DNA of 6,719 bases, from positions 1 through 6,719 of the forward strand of contig VSOH01000085.1 of the NCBI GenBank assembly GCA_009774735.1. Direction: 5' to 3'. Shown piece by piece: positions 1 through 4,559 of this stretch (positions within the stretch are counted from its first letter, which is position 1; each line of letters starts with the position of its first letter). A program made the translations under genes and the position numbers. The stretch is from Clostridiales bacterium. Its GTDB lineage: Bacteria; Bacillota_A; Clostridia; Oscillospirales; Acutalibacteraceae. The notes beneath the pieces are model-generated. The model did not search any database, had not been told where the DNA came from, and worked only from the letters and a program-made list of their open reading frames with translations.

Positions 1-5
1 AATTA

Positions 6-47
6 AACCCTCCTGATGTCTATTTTACATCAAGAGGGTTCTTTTTT
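6..47 (+). terminator. Rho-independent terminator of an upstream gene outside the window
   Basis: Arms at 6-19 and 27-40 pair over 14 positions with one mismatch (13 against 33) around a 7-nt loop. The right arm is followed by C and then six T, the classic intrinsic terminator shape for plus-strand transcription. No plus-strand gene ends inside the window before it, so it must serve a gene lying to the left. Read on the minus strand the hairpin is followed by TTTAATT, a weaker tail, so it could also stop the minus-strand ligase operon that ends at 153; that second role is inference. Confidence 0.88.
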
Positions 48-48
48 C

Positions 49-152
49 TATTGTCCATTTTTTACGGACTTGTTCATATAAATTGCAAGGGGTATTTTTT
101 ATCTTTTGGGGTATAGTTTTTCGCAACAATGCCAACATCGTCCCGTTACAGA
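49..152. other. Short intergenic spacer with no recognised gene
   Basis: This AT-rich stretch lies between the terminator at the left edge and the end of the minus-strand operon. It holds two copies of GGGGTAT (89-95 and 108-114, plus strand) but no supported ORF, promoter or RNA. It is most simply the 3' untranslated region of the minus-strand operon. Confidence 0.5.
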
Positions 153-548
153 TTATTTATTCCGTTTAACAATTTCCTCAATAATCATTTTAGATATTTT
201 TAAGATGAAGATATATTCAAGAATCCACATAAAAACAGGAGCAACAAAAGCAGTGATGATTCCGCCGAGGGGGAATCCATCTTTTAAAATACCCAAAACT
301 GCCAGGACCCAGAAAAACAGGGTTATCCCCGCCGCCAACAAAATCATCAGCACATTCGGCAGAATATCAACCTTAACCGATGTATCATCCAGCTTGATTA
401 AATTAATTTTCGGATTGCCGATTACAGTAAAAACTGCATTATACCGCACATTCAGTCCCGATGTTGATTTCTCGGTACTGAAAAGCGGGTCATCTGTCAG
501 TTTTTCAAAAAGCTTATCCGCATTATCTGTTTCAATTATTTTTTTCAT
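153..548 (-). CDS. Small two-helix membrane protein, third gene of the ATP-grasp operon
   Basis: A 131-residue protein that I do not recognise as a named family. Residues 1-60 are polar and probably cytoplasmic. Two hydrophobic segments follow, about 64-88 (starting LPNVLMILLAAG) and 93-117 (starting PLGGIITAFVAP), joined by a very short KDGF turn, so the protein looks like a helical hairpin. The C-terminus is basic (KISKMIIEEIVKRNK). There is no signal peptide. The ATG at 548 lies inside the end of the preceding ATP-grasp gene (17-nt overlap), with a weak purine-rich ribosome site (AAGAAGAG) upstream, which implies translational coupling and a shared job. It could anchor, transport or be the substrate of the ligases, but nothing in the sequence decides this. 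A longer ORF covers the same region on the other strand but starts at a TTG without a ribosome site. Confident as a gene, not as to function. Confidence 0.75.
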   Translation of the reverse strand: MKKIIETDNADKLFEKLTDDPLFSTEKSTSGLNVRYNAVFTVIGNPKINLIKLDDTSVKVDILPNVLMILLAAGITLFFWVLAVLGILKDGFPLGGIITAFVAPVFMWILEYIFILKISKMIIEEIVKRNK

Positions 549-1269
549 TTTTCAGCTCTTCTTTTATATAGTCGCAATAGAGTGACAGAATATCAATGTC
601 CGTTTGGTCATAAACCATTCTTGCACCCACGGTATCCTCGATTTCGTTAAAAACAAGCCTGCCGTTATTGAAAACAAAATCAATTCCGATATAATCGCTT
701 TTGACAAGAGCGTTTATTCTTTTTACAAGCTGTTTTTCGTCACTGCTGAGCGTATACGGCATAGCACTGCCCCCAAGACAAAAGTTTGACCGAAAGTCCG
801 TTTTGCTCTCTCTTAGTATTGCTGTGATGATTTCACCGCCAATTACCCATACTCTTAAATCCTTGCCAAGGGTATCACAGGGCTTTTGGTAAACATAACC
901 CTTTTGAAAATCCTCTGCCGCTGTGAGCATTTCTACCTCAGTACCGCCGTGACCGTCAATCTTCTTTTTCACAACAGGCACACCTGAATAATTGATTGGC
1001 ATAATCTCTATACCGTTATCTGCCATAAATTCATAGCAACACTGTTTGTCGTTTGCAAGTCTTGAAAGTGACGAAGGATTAAAAACCCTTATGCCCTTTT
1101 GTTCAAAACACTCAGCAACTTTATAATTATTCGTTCTGTTAATCACAAAATCCGCATTGCCCCTATAGCTTTCATCAACAAGGCGAATGCCTAAATTTTC
1201 TGTAAATTTATCAACTGCAAAGCGGTTTCTCTGTGCTTCCTCTTTTGTATAAATTAAAACACCATTCAT
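532..1269 (-). CDS. RimK-like ATP-grasp ligase, short and divergent paralog
   Basis: A 245-residue ATP-grasp protein, probably forming an amide (peptide-type) bond with ATP through an acyl-phosphate. Visible RimK-type signatures: N-terminal MNGVLIY strand; VFNPSS at 62-67; NDK at 73-75; nucleotide-binding lysines 101-103 with a glycine loop GHGG at 106-109; hinge YQKP at 127-130; KDLRVWVIGGE at 136-146; DFRSN at 158-162 with GG at 166-167; GIDFVF at 195-200; and the metal site region FNEIEDTVG at 207-215. Two oddities: the usual metal motif E-x-N reads E209-I-E211, and about 16 residues before the ATP lysine, present in the upstream paralog, are missing. It overlaps that paralog by the 4-nt ATGA and has GGAG 8 nt before its start, so the two are coupled. 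Substrate unknown; it may be a second-specificity ligase or a partly degenerate partner subunit. The PurK/PurD/PurT families are unlikely given the DFRSN block. Confidence 0.88.
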   Translation of the reverse strand: MNGVLIYTKEEAQRNRFAVDKFTENLGIRLVDESYRGNADFVINRTNNYKVAECFEQKGIRVFNPSSLSRLANDKQCCYEFMADNGIEIMPINYSGVPVVKKKIDGHGGTEVEMLTAAEDFQKGYVYQKPCDTLGKDLRVWVIGGEIITAILRESKTDFRSNFCLGGSAMPYTLSSDEKQLVKRINALVKSDYIGIDFVFNNGRLVFNEIEDTVGARMVYDQTDIDILSLYCDYIKEELKNEKNN

Positions 1270-2084
1270 TTTAACCGCTCCGTGATTTCATCAAAAATAA
1301 TAGGTGCAATATCAATTCCCGTTGCATTCATTATATTTATAATATGTGCATTTGAGTTAACCTCACACACCATACCATTATCAAGAATATCAACTCCGCC
1401 AAAGGTAAGTCCAAGGGTTTCACAGGCCTTGATTGCTGTTTCAATTGTCTGCTTATCAGGAATGACAGAAGTCATTGTGCCGCCGTTTGTAACATTTGAG
1501 CGAAAGTCATCAGGATTATTCCGTTTCACTGCACTTACAAATTTACCGCCCACTATTTCAATACGGGTATCACTGCCTGCACTGTCTGCAATAAATTCCT
1601 GCAAAACAAATGGCTTTGCGGTAATATGACACATAATGTCCTCCCGAGTTTGGCACAGATACACCTGCTCACCAAAAGAGCCGAAGCACTCCTTGAACAC
1701 AAGGGGAAGACCCAGGCGTACAATAGCAGAATCCACAAATTCACTCATATCGGCATCAAAATAGGTTTTTGGTGCAATCAGCGTATCCGGCTGATTGACA
1801 ACACCGGATAATTCAACATAGGTTCTTGCCTTATCGTCGCACACTGCAACCGAGGATGGTGAATTAAAAACAGGCACGCCGTCTTTTTCAATTGACCGTG
1901 CAAGGTTAATATCCTTATCCCACAAAAGCACAAAATCTGTATTAACTTTACTAAGAGCCAGCTCCAGATTCGTCTTTATTGCCAAATTGATATTCTGCTT
2001 TTTGGCACTTTTAACCAAATGGCTGTGCAGCTCGTTATATTTTTTTCCATTTAAAAAATGGTTTACCAACAAAATTCCGTTCAT
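1266..2084 (-). CDS. RimK-like ATP-grasp ligase, first gene of the operon
   Basis: A 272-residue RimK-type ATP-grasp protein (cytosolic, ATP-dependent carboxylate-amine ligase). Counting from the chosen start: MNGILLVNHF pre-ATP-grasp strand; PVFNSPSS at 71-78; DDK at 83-85; PLVFKECFGSFGEQV at 127-141, giving ATP lysine 131 and the glycine loop; LQEFI at 161-165; GSDTRIEIVGG at 170-180; DFRSN at 193-197 plus GG at 201-202; GGVDIL at 229-234; and metal ligands E241-V-N243. All expected catalytic features are present. An in-frame ATG 10 codons upstream (2114) gives a longer form. I prefer 2084 because the family and the sister gene both begin MNG[IV]L, and because the 10 extra codons coincide with a TTGAAA-17-TACAAT promoter. 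Neither start has a Shine-Dalgarno sequence. The gene diverges from the AICAR formyltransferase gene and overlaps the next ligase by ATGA. Substrate cannot be read from sequence; amino-acid tailing or small peptide synthesis are family precedents. Confidence 0.9.
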   Translation of the reverse strand: MNGILLVNHFLNGKKYNELHSHLVKSAKKQNINLAIKTNLELALSKVNTDFVLLWDKDINLARSIEKDGVPVFNSPSSVAVCDDKARTYVELSGVVNQPDTLIAPKTYFDADMSEFVDSAIVRLGLPLVFKECFGSFGEQVYLCQTREDIMCHITAKPFVLQEFIADSAGSDTRIEIVGGKFVSAVKRNNPDDFRSNVTNGGTMTSVIPDKQTIETAIKACETLGLTFGGVDILDNGMVCEVNSNAHIINIMNATGIDIAPIIFDEITERLK

Positions 2085-2092
2085 AATTACAT

Positions 2093-2121
2093 ATTGTAGC
2101 ATTTGCACTTGCATTTTTCAA
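2093..2121 (-). promoter_or_regulatory. Sigma-A type promoter of the ATP-grasp operon, almost leaderless
   Basis: On the minus strand, TTGAAA (2116-2121) is followed after exactly 17 nt by TACAAT (2093-2098), each one base from consensus. Only 8 nt separate the -10 box from the ATG at 2082-2084, so transcription should start at or within a few bases of the start codon. A second possible -10 (TATACT, 2128-2133) lies further upstream but lacks a good -35. Confidence 0.62.
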
Positions 2122-2137
2122 TCTAATAGTATAAAAT
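2109..2137 (+). promoter_or_regulatory. Probable promoter of the AICAR formyltransferase gene
   Basis: TTGCAT (2109-2114), 17 nt, TAAAAT (2132-2137), with an overlapping TATAAA at 2130-2135. The -35 is weak, the -10 good. The start of transcription would fall near 2144, leaving a leader of about 38 nt, too short for a purine riboswitch. The element interleaves with the minus-strand promoter at 2093-2121. Confidence 0.45.
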
Positions 2138-2167
2138 ATCTTTATCTATTTTTATTATTACACAGTT

Positions 2168-2175
2168 GAAAGGAG
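2168..2175 (+). promoter_or_regulatory. Strong ribosome binding site of the AICAR formyltransferase gene
   Basis: GAAAGGAG ends 6 nt before the ATG at 2182. It is a good match to the 16S 3' end and contrasts with the divergently transcribed ligase gene, which has none. Confidence 0.85.
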
Positions 2176-2181
2176 TAAGTT

Positions 2182-3357
2182 ATGACAGAATATAAGTTAA
2201 AATATGGTTGTAACCCAAACCAAAATCCTGCAAGAATACATATGGATGGTAAGGAATTGCCATTCACGATTTTAAACGGCGCTGCCGGATATATCAATTT
2301 GCTTGACGCATTCAATTCATGGCAGCTTGTTAAGGAGCTGAAGGAGGCAACAGGACTTCCGAGTGCCGCATCATTCAAGCACGTTTCTCCTGCAGGTGCA
2401 GCGGTTGCTCAGCCTTTAAGCGATGTTGACAGAAAGGTTTGCATGGTGCCTGAAGACTTGGAGCTTTCACCTATCTGTGAGGCATATGTAAGAGCAAGAA
2501 GCTGTGACAGACAGTCATCCTTTGGTGATTTTGCTGCACTTTCAGATGTATGTGATGCTTCAGTTGCAAAATTCCTGCAGAAGGAAGTAAGCGACGGTAT
2601 CATCGCACCGGGTTATACCGAGGAGGCACTTGAAATTCTCAAAGCAAAAAGAAGAGGAAACTTCCTTGTGATTCAGATTGACCCCGATTATGCTCCTGAA
2701 GAAATGGAAACAAAGCAGGTATTCGGCATTAAATTCGAGCAGAAGCGCAACAATGCAAAAATCACTATGGACTTATTTGACGATATGCCTACAAAGGTTA
2801 AGGAAATTCCTGAAATCGCAAAGATTGACTTGCTTATTTCAATGATTACATTAAAATATACTCAGTCAAACTCTGTTGTTTATGCACAGGGCGGTCAGAC
2901 TCTCGGTGTCGGTGCCGGTCAGCAAAGCCGTATTCTCTGCACACGTATGGCAGGCAATAAGGCTGATATGCTTTGGTTAAGAAGAAATGAAAAGGTGCTT
3001 AACCTTCCTTTCATTGAGGGTATCAGAAAATGTGATGCCGACAATGCAATTGACCTCTACATCAGTGACGAATATGAGGATTTACTCAAGGACGGCGTAT
3101 GGCAGAGATATTTCACCGAATGCCCCGCTCCTTTCACTGCTGAGGAGAAAAAAGCTTGGCACGAAAAAATGACAGATGTTGCTCTTGGCTCAGATGCATT
3201 CTTCCCATTTGAGGATAACATTGAGCGTGCTGCACGTTCAGGTGTTAAGTACATTGCTCAGCCGGGCGGCTCCGTAAGGGATCAGGCAGTTATTGAATGC
3301 TGCGACAGCTTTGGTATGGCAATGGCAATGACAGGCATCCGTCTGTTCCACCATTAA
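2182..3357 (+). CDS. purH: Stand-alone AICAR formyltransferase (eukaryote-like PurH transformylase domain)
   Basis: 391 residues that transfer the formyl group of 10-formyl-tetrahydrofolate to AICAR, giving FAICAR, the penultimate step to IMP. The whole protein corresponds to the C-terminal transformylase domain of bifunctional PurH; the N-terminal IMP cyclohydrolase domain (about 200 residues) is absent. Signatures: LKYGCNPNQNPA at 6-17; catalytic pair K66-H67 in SFKHVSPAGAA; SSFGDFAALSDVCD at 112-125; SDGIIAPGY at 137-145; QKRNN at 187-191; YTQSNSVVYAQGGQ at 226-239 with N230; GAGQQSR at 244-250; DAFFPFEDN at 338-346; AQPGGSVRD at 359-367; and the family-typical end LRLFHH-like IRLFHH. From memory, these blocks match human ATIC better than E. 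coli PurH, which has for example SAFGGIIA at the same place. GAAAGGAG 6 nt upstream sets the start. Another gene must supply the cyclohydrolase; none is adjacent. The symbol is used for the transformylase half only. Confidence 0.95.
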   Translation: MTEYKLKYGCNPNQNPARIHMDGKELPFTILNGAAGYINLLDAFNSWQLVKELKEATGLPSAASFKHVSPAGAAVAQPLSDVDRKVCMVPEDLELSPICEAYVRARSCDRQSSFGDFAALSDVCDASVAKFLQKEVSDGIIAPGYTEEALEILKAKRRGNFLVIQIDPDYAPEEMETKQVFGIKFEQKRNNAKITMDLFDDMPTKVKEIPEIAKIDLLISMITLKYTQSNSVVYAQGGQTLGVGAGQQSRILCTRMAGNKADMLWLRRNEKVLNLPFIEGIRKCDADNAIDLYISDEYEDLLKDGVWQRYFTECPAPFTAEEKKAWHEKMTDVALGSDAFFPFEDNIERAARSGVKYIAQPGGSVRDQAVIECCDSFGMAMAMTGIRLFHH

Positions 3358-3363
3358 ACATCA

Positions 3364-3392
3364 CTACCCACTACTTTTTTGGTAGTGGGTAG
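3364..3392 (+). terminator. Perfect 11-bp hairpin after the AICAR formyltransferase gene, possible weak terminator
   Basis: CTACCCACTAC (3364-3374) and its exact complement (3382-3392) enclose a 7-nt loop TTTTTTG. It starts 6 nt after the stop codon. The run of T is in the loop, and the sequence after the stem is AATAATTT rather than a solid U tract, so termination is likely partial. It may instead act as a 3' end stabiliser or processing site, allowing read-through into the small gene at 3416, which shows no convincing promoter of its own. Confidence 0.6.
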
Positions 3393-3415
3393 AATAATTT
3401 CAGGCAGGTGAGAAA

Positions 3416-3595
3416 ATGGACAATCTTTGTGAAAAATGTTGGTATAACGAATACGATGAAGAAACGGATGAATCCTTTTGCTCGCTTGTTCTTGATGAGG
3501 ATGAATACGTCCGTTTGATGCAGGATAAAAATAAAACCTGCAGATATTTCCGTTCTGACGGAAATGAATATGATATTGTCAGAAAACAAAATTAA
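3416..3595 (+). CDS. Small four-cysteine acidic protein, DUF6472-like
   Basis: A 59-residue ORF beginning MDNLCEKCWYNEYDEET and ending EYDIVRKQN. It has four cysteines, C5, C8, C22 and C42 (CxxC-x13-C-x19-C), a pattern compatible with a bound zinc or iron, and a strongly acidic middle (LDEDEYVRLM). From memory it resembles the short clostridial family DUF6472, whose members carry CExC, LDEDE and a C-terminal YxIVRKQ; I could not check this. No function is known to me. AGGTGAG lies 3 nt before the ATG, a real but tightly spaced ribosome site. It follows the AICAR formyltransferase gene by 58 nt and could be transcribed by read-through past the hairpin at 3364-3392. A hydrophobic ORF on the opposite strand is judged a shadow. 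Confidence 0.83.
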   Translation: MDNLCEKCWYNEYDEETDESFCSLVLDEDEYVRLMQDKNKTCRYFRSDGNEYDIVRKQN

Positions 3596-3597
3596 CA

Positions 3598-3613
3598 ATA
3601 GGTTAAAACCTAT
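3598..3613. repeat. Short perfect palindrome upstream of the patatin promoter
   Basis: ATAGGTT and AACCTAT (7-bp arms) flank a central AA. It sits immediately before the putative -35 of the next gene and just after the stop of the small gene. No U tract follows, so it is a poor terminator; a protein-binding dyad is possible but unproven. Confidence 0.35.
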
Positions 3614-3615
3614 GT

Positions 3616-3644
3616 GTAACAAACTGCATTGTTTTGTTTATAAT
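3616..3644 (+). promoter_or_regulatory. Promoter of the patatin-like gene
   Basis: GTAACA (3616-3621), a 17-nt spacer and a perfect TATAAT (3639-3644). The -10 box lies inside an in-frame upstream extension that begins at a TTG (3634), which argues for the ATG at 3667 as the true start. Expected leader about 16 nt. Confidence 0.6.
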
Positions 3645-3666
3645 AGTAAAATACGGTGGTGATATT

Positions 3667-4515
3667 ATGTATAAAACAGGCTTGGTTTTAGAAGGCGGCG
3701 GGATACGTGTAATCTACACGAGCGGTGTGCTGGATGCCTTTATGGAAAACGATATTGAATTTCCCTATGTTATCGGTGTATCGGCAGGCAGCTGCAACGG
3801 CGTATCTTTTTTAGGAAAAAATGCTCATAGAATGAGGGACATATATCTTAAATATTCAGGTGACAAACGCTATATGAGCGTTAACTCTATGTTCAAAAAC
3901 GGCGAATATATGAATATGAACTGGATTTTCGGCGAACTCACCTATGATATTTATCCCCTGGATTATGAAGCCTATGAAAATTCCAACGCAACGATGTGTG
4001 CTGTTGCAACAAATGCATTAACAGGTAAGCCTGAATATTTTTACCCTACTGATTTTCATAATGGCTGTGATGAATTAAAAGCAAGCTGTGCTCTTCCCCT
4101 TGCAGCAAAGCCCGTGCAAATCGGAAAGGATTTTTACTACGACGGCGGTCTGACCGATTCCATCCCGCTGCAAAGAGCCTTTGAGGACGGCTGTGAAAAA
4201 TGCGTGGTCATTCTCACACAGGACAAAAACTATATAAAACAGCCGATGGGACATTCCTCGGCAATTAAGATGGTTATGAAAAAACACCCCCTTGCAGCAG
4301 AGGCAATACTTAACCGACATAATATGTATAATGCACAGAGAGAATATGTATTTGAACAGCAAAAGCAGGGCAAAGCACTTGTTATCTGCCCTGAAGATCC
4401 GCTGCACTGCGGCACACTCAATGTAACCACTGAACAGCAAATGGATATTTACAACCTCGGATACTATCAGGGCTTGTATAATATTGATAGGGTAAAAGAG
4501 TTTATAAAGATATAA
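3667..4515 (+). CDS. Patatin-like phospholipase / acyl hydrolase (YjjU-type)
   Basis: A 282-residue serine lipid acyl hydrolase of the patatin fold. Numbering from the ATG at 3667: oxyanion-hole region LVLEGGGIR at 6-14; nucleophile elbow GVSAGS at 37-42 with Ser39; catalytic Asp159 in YDGGLTDSIPL at 158-168. The Ser-Asp dyad is complete. From memory the segment GEYMNMNWIFGE (79-90) and the C-terminal region resemble E. coli YjjU (patatin/cPLA2 predicted phospholipases, COG4667). One deviation: the residue after GGGIR is Val15, where the family usually has Gly. No signal peptide or membrane helix, so it is probably cytosolic, acting on membrane lipid or acyl esters. A GGTGGTGAT ribosome site precedes the ATG. 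An upstream in-frame TTG (3634) would add 11 residues, but that stretch contains the -10 box. It appears monocistronic, with its own promoter and a terminator right after the stop. Substrate unknown. Confidence 0.92.
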   Translation: MYKTGLVLEGGGIRVIYTSGVLDAFMENDIEFPYVIGVSAGSCNGVSFLGKNAHRMRDIYLKYSGDKRYMSVNSMFKNGEYMNMNWIFGELTYDIYPLDYEAYENSNATMCAVATNALTGKPEYFYPTDFHNGCDELKASCALPLAAKPVQIGKDFYYDGGLTDSIPLQRAFEDGCEKCVVILTQDKNYIKQPMGHSSAIKMVMKKHPLAAEAILNRHNMYNAQREYVFEQQKQGKALVICPEDPLHCGTLNVTTEQQMDIYNLGYYQGLYNIDRVKEFIKI

Positions 4516-4550
4516 AAACAGAGGCAATCACGATTGCCTCTGTTTCTTTT
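4516..4550. terminator. Bidirectional terminator between the patatin gene and purA
   Basis: Arms 4516-4528 and 4533-4545 pair over 13 bp without mismatch around the loop CACG. On the plus strand the stem is followed by CTTTTT; on the minus strand it runs into TTTTTATA because the left arm is preceded and begun by an A run. It starts directly after the patatin stop and lies 10-45 nt beyond the purA stop, so it should end both convergent transcripts. Confidence 0.93.
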
Positions 4551-4559
4551 TAATCAAAT

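Noticed and set aside
89..114. Direct repeat GGGGTAT, two copies 19 nt apart
   Set aside because: Seven bases repeated twice in AT-rich DNA is weak, and no promoter or gene start lies nearby to give it meaning.
106..585. 159-codon plus-strand ORF at the left end
   Set aside because: It starts at a TTG without a ribosome site and is antisense to the membrane protein gene, which has operon overlap, a sensible start and clean membrane segments.
532..2084. ATP-grasp genes next to a purine gene as PurK, PurT, PurD or archaeal PurP
   Set aside because: Both proteins show the RimK-type DFRSN and GG block and an MNG[IV]L start, not the signatures of the purine ATP-grasp enzymes.
2138..2181. Purine riboswitch upstream of the AICAR formyltransferase gene or purA
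   Set aside because: The leaders between promoter and start are only about 40 nt in both cases, too short for a purine aptamer plus expression platform.
3371..3622. 83-codon hydrophobic minus-strand ORF
   Set aside because: It is antisense to the four-cysteine gene and includes the hairpin and the palindrome. The plus-strand gene has a ribosome site and a family-like composition.
4075..4527. 150-codon minus-strand ORF inside the patatin gene
   Set aside because: It overlaps a complete patatin coding sequence with catalytic motifs and runs through the terminator; its translation shows no domain.
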